A stretch of DNA of 64,000 nucleotides. It comes from Loxodes magnus. Taxonomy: Eukaryota; Ciliophora; Karyorelictea; Loxodida; Loxodidae. The stretch's first letter is position 1; each line of letters starts with the position of its first letter. The notes beneath the pieces were generated by a model. That model made no database searches. It had not been told where the DNA came from and saw only the letters and a program-made list of their open reading frames with translations. Shown here piece by piece: positions 28,466 through 43,800 of the stretch. Location of the stretch: positions 53,815 through 117,814 of the forward strand of contig CAMPDV010001281.1 of the NCBI GenBank assembly GCA_946699065.1. The letters run 5' to 3'. The position numbers were made by a program, and so were the translations under genes.

Positions 28466-31400
28466 ACTTAATTTGCTTTAATTAAATCCTATCTTTTAAG
28501 TACAAATTTAAATAAAAAGCCCAAGTTAATAATTAAATATTTCTTAAGGAATAATTTAAATTTAAAGATTCGCTAAATGTCTATATATCTTAATTATTCG
28601 TACTCTATGGCTTATTTGTAAAATAATGATTCATTTGATATATTTAATTTATATATTAAAGTCAAAATAACCTTGACTTAATAATAATTATGCTAGTAGC
28701 CTTTATTTTAATAAGCTAGATCTCTTATGATTAAACTAATAGTATAAAAGTATTAGCCTTAATTATTCTTAGTATAATATCTTTATATTTTAATTAAGGA
28801 AATTATGCAAAGGTAAGTTAGATAGGTTTTGATATTGCTAGTATGGTATATTGGTATAATTAACTAAGCTTCTTTAGATACTATCTTTAATTCCTAAGAA
28901 AGATAGTAGTATTTAATTTATTGTTGAATATAATTAGATTTAAGTATAAATAGTATAATATTAATAATATAACTAGCTTTGGAAATAGATAAAAAAATAA
29001 AGCTTAATATTAATTTAATATTATAACTACTAAATTAATAGTGTCTAGCTAATTTCTAAATTAGTACTTACATTGATATTAGAATCTAAGAGCTTGTGCT
29101 TATAAGATAGTAAATAGTTATACGTTAAGTTTTAAAGATTCTAATAAAGAGAATAATGAAATGGTTTATTGAATATATTTGCATTTATATTAAATTCTTA
29201 GAGTTATATTATAACATTTATCTAATTCACTATTAATTACTCTAATCTACTTCTAAAGCTAATTCTATCATTATATAAAGCAGATATCTAAACTATTTAG
29301 ATATTATTAGTTATTATATAAATGCTACTTATAGTTACCTATAATTCATATAGTATCTAATATTATCTAACCTTTAGAAACTATTACCTATTTAGAATTT
29401 ATTTACTTAATTGCTTCATTTTTATTTAAAATGTAATTCAATTCTTTTAAGCATATATCTCATTAAGAAAATCTACTCTTTACATTTATTTAAGAATTTT
29501 AAGTTTAAGAGAGGGAAATTAAAAATATCAAGCTATAATACAATTAGGATTATCCTATTTAGATAAAAATTAGAAAATAGCTAAAATTAATTCTAGAATC
29601 TAATGACTCTTATATTTTATCCTTTAGCCTTAAATAGACAAAAAAACATATTTAACTATGCATTATATTAGAATTTATAAAGCAAAATAATAACTTAAAA
29701 GATTTAAATTAATAAATTATAGCAATAGGAATAAACAAGCTTTAAGATTTATTATAAATTAACTAAGAAGATTAAGAAATTATTATATTTTATAAAATAT
29801 AAAATAATCAATCAACTAAAGCTAGAGTTATGAATCATTATATATTAGTGTCTACTTCATTAGGTCTTTTACTAAATTATATTTAATTCTAAGCATATAT
29901 CATTTTAAACTTTTAAACATCTCTTTAATTAATATTTTGATTCATCATTTCTTTGCAAATAACTTTGAAGTATTTTTAATTAGAAGATATTAATAATCTA
30001 TTTGCAAATATTTAATACCTAAAGCAGAATCTAATCTAGATTTAAATAAATTAAATATTAGTGCTTTTTTTAATTTTATTTAAATTCAAAACTATGTAGA
30101 TAAGACAACAATCTTTCCAAATATTTGGTAAATAAAAGATATATATAAAGTTAACTATTTTTTAGAGGTATTTTATAAGTGAATAGAGTCATTTCATCCC
30201 CAAATTCTTAGAATAAATATACATTTTTAAATTACTATTTAATCTTATAATTTTTTATTCTCATCACTTTATTCACTTTAATTTTAAGAATGCCTAGTTT
30301 TCTTTAAATTATATCTAAAAGTTAAATCATTTATTTAAAATATGACAACAAAAAGATTTATTAATCATTTAATAGTAATGCTCGCAATATGTTTATTTTA
30401 ACTTTAATTTTAATGAGAATCATAATATATTAGAAGAAGAAATAAGCATTTAATAGATGGTACAAATAAATAGGTTTATAAAGATTTTAGATGATAAATT
30501 ATTAGGTAATATTAACTAATAGATTAAAGAAATGTATTTTAAATTTATTCCCATGAAACACATATATAAATAGACCTAATTTTTACTAATATTTTAATTA
30601 TTTAAAATATTAGTAATGATATACCAATAAGCAGAATATTTAATTAAATCATATTTTAAAATAATTTAATTTAAATTTTATAATTTAGATTTAACTTAAA
30701 TAAAAGATAAAGCATGATCAAATTAGTTGAAATAAATATTAATGAATCTTATAATAGATATTTTATGAATAATTTATAAAGATTATTAAATAAAAGTATT
30801 TCCTTTATTTTAAAATTAATGTAAGGTATCTGAGTTTTCATTGAAAAGATTAAAGTTAAAATTTTAAATAAAATTAATGAAATAATTCAGATACGTTGAA
30901 ATTATATCTTTCACAATAGCATTTTTACTTTAAGAATAAAAATAACTTTTTCTTAATAAAAAGTAGCTATAAAATTGCTTAATCTATTTTCTATAGCCTA
31001 AAATGTAAAAATAATCTTTATTTTTTAAATAAAAACTTTTTATAATAAACATCTGGTATAATTATGATTTGTTGGTTATCTCTTTTTTAATATAAACTTT
31101 TTGTAATAAGATAAAGCACTTTATCTATTTATAACTCTTTTACAAAAAATAGAATTTATAAATAATATGCTTAATTAAATAAATTTATTTCTAAACCTTA
31201 ATCAATAGAATTATCATTATAAGGTGCATTGATAACTTTGATAGACTTTGAAACTAAAATTAGATAAAACTAAGAAATATCTTTAATTATAGATAAAATT
31301 TAAATTAATAAAATCTTAAATATAACTAGCAAACATTGTCTAATAATTTGTAAATGAAAGAGGTATTTATCTCATAAAGTTAAATAATAGAGATATATAA

Positions 31401-32585
31401 TAATTATTTTTAATTTACAATACAACTAAGATTATATAATTTAATTTAGCTATCCTTAATGAAACTAACATTTAATTAGATTTAAAGTTATTAAATATCA
31501 TATTAACTATTTATTACAATTAGAATATAATATAGTTATAAGATTTTAAAATAATTAGTTCTAGTAAAAAGTTAAATAATCTTGCTTTTTATAAATCTAT
31601 TAAAGTTTTAGCTGAAATAATAGTTAAATGTAGTTTTAAAAAGTTAGTTAGATGTTTATTAGTAGATATAATAATAGCATAATAGTTTATTTTAAATAAA
31701 ATATAATAATAAAGCTATAACTAAATAATTAATAGCTTAATATTATATTATATCTAATATTTTAATTCTTTCTAAGCTTTTATTATATTTATTCTACTAT
31801 AAAAAAACTTAATCTATCAAACTGAAAAAACTAAAAGTAAAAGGATATTAATAATTTAAGAGGCTATTTATTTTATAATTTTAAGAAATAGTGCGATATT
31901 AAAATAAAATATGCTCTAAATAATTATTAATAAGTTAGTAATTAATTTAATAAGCTTAAGCTTTAGATATCTAGATATATAACTTAAACATTAAACAAAT
32001 TTAATTATATTAATTAATACACTTATATTTAGAACTTCATTTTAGGGAAGTATCTGCTTAAATTAGAGAAACAGGCTTTCTTTTTAATCTAAAGAGATTT
32101 TTAATTAATGAATAGAATACTTTAATAAGATTAAATAAATTTGAAATTTAGTTCTTAAGAATCGTTAAAAGTAAGCAATTGAAGTAGCTTCTATATAATA
32201 ATTTAACTATTAAAACATCTATTTAGCAGCTTAATGATATATACTCTAATAGAATAAGAAACTTAATAATTATTAAATTAGCAATATTATTATATTAGCA
32301 TTTAAAAAATTAATTTAGGTTATTCATTTAATTTCAAAGAAGAATTAAAATATAAGGATATTCAAACTTTATAGAGTAAAATAGCTTTTAGATATAAGTG
32401 CTATCAATTAAAAATTTTATTTAATTAAACTATTTATTTACTAACTTGATAAGCATAAAGGTTTAAGTTTTTAAGATAAGGAATGAATGCTTATTATAAT
32501 AATAACAAAATATAAGTAACCTTGTATATAATTAATTAGTTTCAAAGTTAGAATATTTAAAGAAACTAATATCCTATTAATAACA
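28466..32585. other. A+T-rich spacer, no gene recognised
   Basis: Low-complexity sequence dominated by short words such as ttaa, aagc and tcta. All frames are interrupted by TAA/TAG, which are sense codons here, so openness is uninformative; codon composition does not look coding. A weak dyad (GTATCTGA at 30826-30833 with TCAGATAC at 30887-30894) is the only structure noted. Confidence 0.5.
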
Positions 32586-32652
32586 GACAGTGTGATCGAG
32601 TGGTCTAAGGCGTTAGTCTTTTGGGGCGTGGGTTAAAATCCCACCGCTGTCA
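32586..32652 (+). pseudogene. tRNA-Leu-like pseudogene lacking most of the anticodon region
   Basis: The 7-bp acceptor stem is complete (GACAGTG with CGCTGTC, one G-T pair) and is followed by a discriminator A. The D-loop contains GAGTGGTCTAAGGCG, the typical tRNA-Leu sequence. The T-arm is GTGGG-TTAAAAT-CCCAC, with the usual TTC changed to TTA. The total is 67 nt against about 84 for tRNA-Leu. After TTAG the sequence jumps to TCTTTTGGGG, so the anticodon loop, the 3' anticodon stem and part of the variable arm are missing. The D-stem start is ATC where GCC is usual. A TTTT terminator follows at once. It cannot work as a normal tRNA, and it may be a dead copy or a retroposed fragment. Confidence 0.75.
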
Positions 32653-34849
32653 CTTTTAATAAAAAATAGAGCATTAAAATGATAATAATTAAATAAGCTA
32701 CCAAGCATAAGTAATAACTTACATAAAATAGTATCATCATATAAGCAAAACCTCTATTATTTATTAAGAACATAAAATGAAACTTTATGATTAAATTAAC
32801 TTAACTTAAATACTTAGATTATGAATCTTCTATAGAAACTCTATAGAAATAATATTTTTAGTTATAATAGTAGTATTAAATAAATGAAGAAAAATAAGTT
32901 CAATAATTAAATAATGCTATTATTTCTAAAATTGCTAGATATTTAAAAATAAAATTATTATCTATATAGCATTCTAACTATTTCTCTTTAAGAGTATATT
33001 ATTTTAAATTTAAATGGATATTCTATCTATTTAAAATACATTATAGTTATGCATTATTAACAATTTTTTAATTTTTAATAGTTAAATTTGTTAAAATATA
33101 TAAATACAAATATATTTTAAATTTATTACGAAATAAGTTAAAAACTTTATAAAATAATTTAGAGTTTAAAAATTTTCATTAAATAAGGATTCTTAGATTA
33201 ATTTTAAAACTAAGTATTCAAATTATACTAATTTTTTTTAATTAAATAAATAATTAAGGAATTTATTGAATAATTAAAGTAAATTATAAAGTTTAAGTAA
33301 GAAAAATATAAAACCGTGAACTGATTGCATTTTCTTACAGTAATGCTACTTAAATCACTAGATTCATTCTAAAATTCATAAATTTAAAAATTAAAGCATA
33401 TTTAACTTGCTTTTTTATATTTATCTTTATAAAAGCAATTTTAAATTTTACTTCTAAAATTTAGTTTTTTATTTAATAATTTATGAAGTTTGAATTATTC
33501 TTTAATATCTAGAATGTATAATTTTAATTAATTAAAATACTTTTATTCAATTAAAATCATATATGGTTTGCCAAGTATTCTATTTTTATTTATTGAATAC
33601 TTAAAATTGAAAAAATTGTAAATCTAAGATATATTTCATAAGAGGCATTTAGTAAAAATTATTTTAGGATAATTGACTAATTTATTTATTTTTACTTAGA
33701 TAAAAATAAGAAATTTAGCAAAATAACTTTTAGTTGTTATCTTTTAAAGTAACTCTTACGATTTTAAATTTAGCTTACTTAATAGATTAATATAGCTATA
33801 TTATTTTCTTTAGAGTTATAATTATCTTATTGTTTTTTAGATATAATTATGATTAAGTTAACAGAATAATTAGATAATTAAAACAACTTCATATAGCTGA
33901 CTTTCATCCTTGTTTTATGATACTTAAACTTCTTCTGAATTAAAAAATTATATAATCCTTAATTATTTTAATTATTATAAATAATAGTTATTGCTAACGT
34001 TTAACTTAAGGATGCAGGTATACTCTATTTAATACTCTAAAGAAATTGAATTTTTATTGCTATAATCAAAAGTAAGTATCTTTAATTAAATTATATTTGA
34101 AAAATTATTTTTTTACCTAGAACATTAGTTCCATTAAAATACTCAAGAATGCATCTTTAAGCACTTAATTTTATTTTTTATTTTACAAAGTATAATAATA
34201 TCAATTAAGTTGTTTTCTTATAAGCTTGATCTAGTTTTAGAAATTATATGTCGTTAATAATTTTTATAATATTTCCAAGAATTTTTTTTATATAACTTAA
34301 AATAAAAAACAAAAACGTTCATAAAACTTCGTGATATAAGCATGAACAAAATTTGTAAAAGCTTCTTGAAAATTTAATTTATAAATATATAAAATTTAAG
34401 AATTTATCATAAAAATATAGAAATAATAGTTCTATATTTTAGAAATAAATTTAAATAAATCAAATAAAAAATAAAAAAAAATTCTATAAGGGATTTTGAA
34501 AAAAATGCAATATTCTATATTTAAAAAGCAAAATTTTTTTTAGATTTAGGTTAATTGGCTAATAATAACTAAATATATTTTGGAAATAAAAAATATGATA
34601 ATTTTCGAAAAAATATAAAAATAAAAAAAATGATGAAGAAAAACATCTACAAATGAAATTAAAGAGGTAACAAAATAAATCATATAAATAAGAGAAGTTT
34701 CAAACAAAGTTAATAAACAATAAATGTATGTTAAAAAAAAAATTAAATACAAAAGTATACTTAATGTTTACTAATGAAAGTAAAAATTTATTTAAAAAAT
34801 TTAAAATGAAAATCAAAAAAACTCAAATTTTTAAAAAAAACTATTTCAA
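32653..34849. other. A+T-rich spacer left of the satellite array
   Basis: No gene was recognised. The last 600 bases are A-rich on the + strand. Long hydrophobic minus-strand translations here come from A/T runs and have no domain-like pattern. Confidence 0.55.
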
Positions 34850-37800
34850 ATTTAATGTTAATTAAAAATAGTTAGATTAAGATTAAATTTCATGTTAATT
34901 AAAAATAGTTAGATTAAAATTAAATTTCATTTTAATTAAAAATAGTTAGATTAAAATTAAATTTCATGTTAATTAAAAATAGTTAGATTAAAATTAAATT
35001 TCATGTTAATTAAAAATAGTTAGATTAAAGTTAAATTTCATGTTAATTAAAAATAGTTAGATTAAAATTAAATTTCATGTTAATTAAAAATAGTTAGATT
35101 AAAATTAAATTTCATGTTAATTAAAAATAGTTAGATTAAAATTAAATTTCATGTTAATTAAAAATAGTTAGATTAAAATTAAATTTCATTTTAATTAAAA
35201 ATAGTTAGATTAAAATTAAATTTCATGTTAATTAAAAATAGTTAGATTAAAATTAAATTTCATTTAATTAAAAATAGTTAGATTAAAATTAAATTTCATG
35301 TTAATTAAAAATAGTTAGATTAAAGTTAAATTTCATTTTAATTAAAAATAGTTAGATTAAAGTTAAATTTCATGTTAATTAAAAATAGTTAAATTAAAAT
35401 TAAATTTCATGTTAATTAAAAATAGTTAGATTAAAATTAAATTTCATGTTAATTAAAAATAGTTAGATTAAAATTAAATTTCATGTTAATTAAAAATAGT
35501 TAGATTAAAGTTAAATTTCATGTTAATTAAAAATAGTTAGATTAAAATTAAATTTCATGTTAATTAAAAATAGTTAGATTAAAATTAAATTTCATGTTAA
35601 TTAAAAATAGTTAGATTAAAATTAAATTTCATGTTAATTAAAAATAGTTAGATTAAAGTTAAATTTCATGTTAATTAAAAATAGTTAAATTAAAATTAAA
35701 TTTCATGTTAATTAAAAATAGTTAGATTAAAGTTAAATTTCATTTTAATTAAAAATAGTTAGATTAAAGTTAAATTTCATGTTAATTAAAAATAGTTAGA
35801 TTAAAGTTAAATTTCATGTTAATTAAAAATAGTTAGATTAAAATTAAATTTCATGTTAATTAAAAATAGTTAGATTAAAGATTAAATTTCATGTTAATTA
35901 AAAATAGTTAGATTAAAATTAAATTTCATGTTAATTAAAAATAGTTAGATTAAAATTAAATTTCATGTTAATTAAAAATAGTTAGATTAAAATTAAATTT
36001 CATTTTAATTAAAAATAGTTAGATTAAAATTAAATTTCATGTTAATTAAAAATAGTTAGATTAAAGTTAAATTTCATGTTAATTAAAAATAGTTAGATTA
36101 AAATTAAATTTCATGTTAATTAAAAATAGTTAGATTAAAATTAAATTTCATGTTAATTAAAAATAGTTAGATTAAAATTAAATTTCATGTTAATTAAAAA
36201 TAGTTAGATTAAAGTTAAATTTCATGTTAATTAAAAATAGTTAGATTAAAGTTAAATTTCATGTTAATTAAAAATAGTTAGATTAAAATTAAATTTCATG
36301 TTAATTAAAAATAGTTAGATTAAAGTTAAATTTCATGTTAATTAAAAATAGTTAGATTAAAATTAAATTTCATGTTAATTAAAAATAGATTAAAGTTAAA
36401 TTTCAGATTAAAATTAAATTTCATTTTAATTAAAAATAGTTAGATTAAAATTAAATTTCATGTTAATTAAAAATAGTTAGATTAAAATTAAATTTCATGT
36501 TAATTAAAAATAGTTAGAAAATTAAATTTCATGTTAATTAAAAATAGTTAGATTAAAATTAAATTTCATGTTAATTAAAAATAGTTAGATTAAAGATTAA
36601 ATTTCATGTTAATTAAAAATAGTTAGATTAAAATTAAATTTCATGTTAATTAAAAATAGTTAGATTAAAATTAAATTTCATGTTAAATTAAAAATAGTTA
36701 GATTAAAATTAAATTTCATGTTAATTAAAAATAGTTAGATTAAAATTAAATTTCATGTTAATTAAAAATAGTTAGATTAAAATTAAATTTCATGTTAATT
36801 AAAAATAGTTAAATTAAAGTTAAATTTCATGTTAATTAAAAATAGTTAGATTAAAATTAAATTTCATGTTAATTAAAAATAGTTAGATTAAGATTAAATT
36901 TCATGTTAATTAAAAATAGTTAGATTAAAGTTAAATTTCATGTTAATTAAAAATAGTTAGATTAAAGTTAAATTTCATTTTAATTAAAAATAGTTAGATT
37001 AAAGATTAAATTTCATGTTAATTAAAAATAGTTAGATTAAAGTTAAATTTCATGTTAATTAAAAATAGTTAGATTAAAATTAAATTTCATGTTAATTAAA
37101 AATAGTTAGATTAAAGTTAAATTTCATGTTAATTAAAAATAGTTAGATTAAGATTAAATTTCATGTTAATTAAAAAAGTTCATGTTAATTAAAAATAGTT
37201 AGATTAAAGTTAAATTTCATTTTAATTAAAAATAGTTAGATTAAAATTAAATTTCATGTTAATTAAAAATAGTTAGATTAAAGTTAAATTTCATGTTAAT
37301 TAAAAATAGTTAGATTAAAGTTAAATTTCATGTTAATTAAAAATAGTTAGATTAAAGTTAAATTTCATGTTAATTAAAAATAGTAAGATTAAGATTAAAT
37401 TTCATGTTAATTAAAAATAGTTAGATTAAAAGTTAAATTTCATGTTAATTAAAAATAGTTAGATTAAAATTAAATTTCATGTTAATTAAAAATAGTTAGA
37501 TTAAAATTAAATTTCATGTTAATTAAAAATAGTTAGATTAAAGTTAAATTTCATGTTAATTAAAAATAGTTAGATTAAAGTTAAATTTCATGTTAATTAA
37601 AAATAGTTAGATTAAAGTTAAATTTCATGTTAATTAAAAATAGTTAGATTAAAATTAAATTTCATGTTAATTAAAAATAGTTAGATTAAGATTAAATTTC
37701 ATTTTAATTAAAAATAGTTAGATTAAAATTAAATTTCATTTTAATTAAAAATAGTTAGATTAAAATTAAATTTCATTTTAATTAAAAATAGTTAGATTAA

Positions 37801-40800
37801 AATTAAATTTCATTTTAATTAAAAATAGTTAGATTAAAATTAAATTTCATTTTAATTAAAAATAGTTAGATTAAAGTTAAATTTCATGTTAATTAAAAAT
37901 AGTTAGATTAAAATTAAATTTCATGTTAATTAAAAATAGTTAGATTAAAGTTAAATTTCATGTTAATTAAAAATAGTTAGATTAAAGTTAAATTTCATGT
38001 TAATTAAAAATAGTTAGATTAAAATTAAATTTCATGTTAATTAAAAATAGTTAGATTAAAGTTAAATTTCATGTTAATTAAAAATAGTTAGATTAAGATT
38101 AAATTTCATGTTAATTAAAAATAGTTAGATTAAAATTAAATTTCATGTTAATTAAAAATAGTTAGATTAAAATTAAATTTCATTCTAATTAAAAATAGTT
38201 AGATTAAAATTAAATTTCATGTTAATTAAAAATAGTTAGATTAAAATTAAATTTCATGTTAATTAAAAATAGTAAGATTAAAGTTAAATTTCATGTTAAT
38301 TAAAAATAGTTAGATTAAAATTAAATTTCATGTTAATTAAAAATAGTTAGATTAAAATTAAATTTCATTTAATTAAAAATAGTTAGATTAAAATTAAATT
38401 TCATGTTAATTAAAAATAGTTAGATTAAAATTAAATTTCATGTTAATTAAAAATAGTTAGATTAAAGTTAAATTTCATGTTAATTAAAAATAGTTAGATT
38501 AAAATTAAATTTCATGTTAATTAAAAATAGTTAGATTAAAGTTAAATTTCATGTTAATTAAAAATAGTTAGATTAAAATTAAATTTCATGTTAATTAAAA
38601 ATAGTTAGATTAAAGTTAAATTTCATGTTAATTAAAAATAGTTAGATTAAAGTTAAATTTCATGTTAATTAAAAATAGTTAGATTAAAGTTAAATTTCAT
38701 GTTAATTAAAAATGGTTAGATTAAAGTTAAATTTCATGTTAATTAAAAATAGTTAGATTAAAATTAAATTTCATGATTAATTAAAAATAGTTAGATTAAG
38801 ATTAAATTTCATGTTAATTAAAAATAGTTAGATTAAAATTAAATTTCATGTTAATTAAAAATAGTTAGATTAAAATTAAATTTCATGTTAATTAAAAATA
38901 GTTAGATTAAAATTAAATTTCATGTTAATTAAAAATAGTTAGATTAAAATTAAATTTCATGTTAATTAAAAATAGTTAGATTAAAATTAAATTTCATGTT
39001 AATTAAAAATAGTTAGATTAAAGTTAAATTTCATGTTAATTAAAAATGGTTAGATTAAAGTTAAATTTCATGTTAATTAAAAATAGTTAGATTAAAATTA
39101 AATTTCATGTTAATTAAAAATAGTTAGATTAAAATTAAATTTCATGTTAATTAAAAATAGTTAGATTAAAATTAAATTTCATGTTAATTAAAAATAGTTA
39201 GATTAAGATTAAATTTCATGTTAATTAAAAATAGTTATGTTAATTAAAAATAGTTAGATTAAGATTAAATTTCATGTTAATTAAAAATAGTTAGATTTAA
39301 ATTAAATTTCATGTTAATTAAAAATAGTTAGATTAAAGTTAAATTTCATGTTAATTAAAAATAGTTAGATTAAAGTTAAATTTCATGTTAATTAAAAATA
39401 GTTAGATTAAAATTAAATTTCATGTTAATTAAAAATAGTTAGATTAAAATTAAATTTCATGTTAATTAAAAATAGTTAGATTAAAATTAAATTTCATGTT
39501 AATTAAAAATAGTTAGATTAAGATTAAATTTCATGTTAATTAAAAATAGTTAGATTTAAATTAAATTTCATGTTAATTAAAAATAGTTAGATTAAAGTTA
39601 AATTTCATGTTAATTAAAAATGGTTAGATTAAAGTTAAATTTCATGTTAATTAAAAATAGTTAGATTAAAATTAAATTTCATGTTAATTAAAAATAGTTA
39701 GATTTAAATTAAATTTCATGTTAATTAAAAATAGTTAGATTAAAGTTAAATTTCATGTTAATTAAAAATGGTTAGATTAAAGTTAAATTTCATTTTAATT
39801 AAAAATAGTTAGATTAAAATTAAATTTCATGTTAATTAAAAATAGTTAGATTAAAATTAAATTTCATTTTAATTAAAAATAGTTAGATTAAAATTAAATT
39901 TCATGTTAATTAAAAATAGTTAGATTAAGATTAAATTTCATGTTAATTAAAAATAGTTAGATTAAAATTAAATTTCATGTTAATTAAAAATAGTTAGATT
40001 AAAATTAAATTTCATGTTAATTAAAAATAGTTAGATTAAAATTAAATTTCATGTTAATTAAAAATAGTTAGATTAAAATTAAATTTCATGTTAATTAAAA
40101 ATAGTTAGATTAAAATTAAATTTCATGTTAATTAAAAATAGTTAGATTAAAATTAAATTTCATGTTAATTAAAAATAGTTAGATTAAAATTAAATTTCAT
40201 GTTAATTAAAAATAGTTAGATTAAAATTAAATTTCATGTTAATTAAAAATAGTTAGATTAAAGTTAAATTTCATGTTAATTAAAAATAGTTAGATTAAGA
40301 TTAAATTTCATGTTAATTAAAAATAGTTAGATTAAAATTAAATTTCATGTTAATTAAAAATAGTTAGATTAAAATTAAATTTCATGTTAATTAAAAATAG
40401 TTAGATTAAAATTAAATTTCATGTTAATTAAAAATAGTTAGATTAAAATTAAATTTCATGTTAATTAAAAATAGTTAGATTAAAATTAAATTTCATGTTA
40501 ATTAAAAATAGTTAGATTAAAATTAAATTTCATGTTAATTAAAAATAGTTAGATTAAAATTAAATTTCATGTTAATTAAAAATAGTTAGATTAAAATTAA
40601 ATTTCATGTTAATTAAAAATAGTTAGATTAAAATTAAATTTCATGTTAATTAAAAATAGTTAGATTAAAATTAAATTTCATGTTAATTAAAAATAGTTAG
40701 ATTAAGATTAAATTTCATGTTAATTAAAAATAGTTAGATTTAAATTAAATTTCATGTTAATTAAAAATAGTTAGATTAAAGTTAAATTTCATGTTAATTA

Positions 40801-43800
40801 AAAATAGTTAGATTAAAGTTAAATTTCATGTTAATTAAAAATAGTTAGATTAAAATTAAATTTCATGTTAATTAAAAATAGTTAGATTAAAATTAAATTT
40901 CATGTTAATTAAAAATAGTTAGATTAAAATTAAATTTCATGTTAATTAAAAATAGTTAGATTAAAGTTAAATTTCATGTTAATTAAAAATAGTTAGATTA
41001 AAATTAAATTTCATGTTAATTAAAAATGGTTAGATTTAAATTAAATTTCATGTTAATTAAAAATAGTTAGATTAAAGTTAAATTTCATGTTAATTAAAAA
41101 TGGTTAGATTAAAGTTAAATTTCATTTTAATTAAAAATAGTTAGATTAAAATTAAATTTCATGTTAATTAAAAATAGTTAGATTAAAATTAAATTTCATT
41201 GTTAATTAAAAATAGTTAGATTAAAATTAAATTTCATGTTAATTAAAAATAGTTAGATTAAGATTAAATTTCATGTTAATTAAAAATAGTTAGATTAAAA
41301 TTAAATTTCATGTTAATTAAAAATAGTTAGATTAAAATTAAATTTCATGTTAATTAAAAATAGTTAGATTAAAATTAAATTTCATGTTAATTAAAAATAG
41401 TTAGATTAAAATTAAATTTCATTTTAATTAAAAATAGTTAGATTAAAATTAAATTTCATGTTAATTAAAAATAGTTAGATTAAGATTAAATTTCATGTTA
41501 ATTAAAAATAGTTAGATTAAGATTAAATTTCATGTTAATTAAAAATAGTTAGATTAAAATTAAATTTCATGTTAATTAAAAATAGTTAGATTAAAAATAG
41601 TTAGATTAAATTTCATGTTAATTAAAAATAGTTAGATTAAAATTAAATTTCATGTTAATTAAAAATAGTTAGATTAAAATTAAATTTCATTTTAATTAAA
41701 AATAGTTAGATTAAAATTAAATTTCATGTTAATTAAAAATAGTTAGATTAAAATTAAATTTCATGTTAATTAAAAATAGTTAAAATTAAATTTCATGTTA
41801 ATTAAAAATAGTTAGATTAAAGTTAAATTTCATGTTAATTAAAAATAGTTAGATTAAGATTAAATTTCATGTTAATTAAAAATAGTTAGATTAAAATTAA
41901 ATTTCATGTTAATTAAAAATAGTTAGATTAAGATTAAATTTCATGTTAATTAAAAATAGTTAGATTAAAATTAAATTTCATGTTAATTAAAAATAGTTAG
42001 ATTAAAATTAAATTTCATGTTAATTAAAAATAGTTAGATTAAAATTAAATTTCATGTTAATTAAAAATAGTTAGATTAAAATTAAATTTCATGTTAATTA
42101 AAAATAGTTAGATTAAGATTAAATTTCATGTTAATTAAAAATAGTTAGATTAAAATTAAATTTCATGTTAATTAAAAATAGTTAGATTAAAATTAAATTT
42201 CATGTTAATTAAAAATAGTTAGATTAAAATTAAATTTCATGTTAATTAAAAATAGTTAGATTAAAATTAAATTTCATGTTAATTAAAAATAGTTAGATTA
42301 AAATTAAATTTCATGTTAATTAAAAATAGTTAGATTAAAATTAAATTTCATGTTAATTAAAAATAGTTAGATTAAAAGTTAAATTTCATGTTAATTAAAA
42401 ATAGTTAGATTAAAATTAAATTTCATGTTAATTAAAAATAGTTAGATTAAAATTAAATTTCATGTTAATTAAAAATAGTTAGATTAAAATTAAATTTCAT
42501 GTTAATTAAAAATAGTTAGATTAAAATTAAATTTCATGTTAATTAAAAATAGTTAGATTAAAATTAAATTTCATGTTAATTAAAAATAGTTAGATTAAAA
42601 TTAAATTTCATGTTAATTAAAAATAGTTAGATTAAAATTAAATTTCATGTTAATTAAAAATAGTTAGATTAAAATTAAATTTCATGTTAATTAAAAATAG
42701 TTAGATTAAAATTAAATTTCATGTTAATTAAAAATAGTTAGATTAAGATTAAATTTCATGTTAATTAAAAATAGTTAGATTAAAATTAAATTTCATGTTA
42801 ATTAAAAATAGTTAGATTAAAGTTAAATTTCATGTTAATTAAAAATGGTTAGATTAAAGTTAAATTTCATGTTAATTAAAAATAGTTAGATTAAAATTAA
42901 ATTTCATGTTAATTAAAAATAGTTAGATTAAAATTAAATTTCATGTTAATTAAAAATAGTTAGAAAATTAAATTTCATGTTAATTAAAAATAGTTAGATT
43001 AAAGTTAAATTTCATGTTAATTAAAAATAGTTAGATTAAGATTAAATTTCATGTTAATTAAAAATAGTTAGATTAAAATTAAATTTCATGTTAATTAAAA
43101 ATAGTTAGATTAAGATTAAATTTCATGTTAATTAAAAATAGTTAGATTAAAATTAAATTTCATGTTAATTAAAAATAGTTAGATTAAAATTAAATTTCAT
43201 GTTAATTAAAAATAGTTAGATTAAAAGTTAAATTTCATGTTAATTAAAAATAGTTAGATTAAAATTAAATTTCATGTTAATTAAAAATAGTTAGATTAAA
43301 ATTAAATTTCATGTTAATTAAAAATATTAAAATTAAATTTCATGTTAATTAAAAAAAGATTAGTTAGATTAAAATTAAATTTCATGTTAATTAAAAATAG
43401 TTAGATTAAAATTAAATTTCATGTTAATTAAAAATAGTTAGATTAAAATTAAATTTCATGTTAATTAAAAATAGTTAGATTAAAATTAAATTTCATGTTA
43501 ATTAAAAATAGTTAGATTAAAGTTAAATTTCATGTTAATTAAAAATAGTTAGATTAAAGATTAAATTTCATGTTAATTAAAAATAGTTAGATTAAAATTA
43601 AATTTCATGTTAATTAAAAATAGTTAGATTAAAATTAAATTTCATGTTAATTAAAAATATTTAGATTAAAGATTAAAATTAAATTTCATGTTAATTAAAA
43701 ATAGTTAGATTAAAATTAAATTTCATGTTAATTAAAAATAGTTAGATTAAAATTAAATTTCATGTTAATTAAAAATAGTTAGATTAAAATTAAATTTCAT

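Noticed and set aside
30826..30894. Regulatory stem-loop (GTATCTGA/TCAGATAC)
   Set aside because: An 8-bp stem with a 53-base loop is expected by chance in A+T-rich DNA.
34546..34752. Minus-strand hydrophobic open frame
   Set aside because: It comes from an A-rich low-complexity stretch; Phe/Ile/Tyr runs without domain pattern or coding composition.
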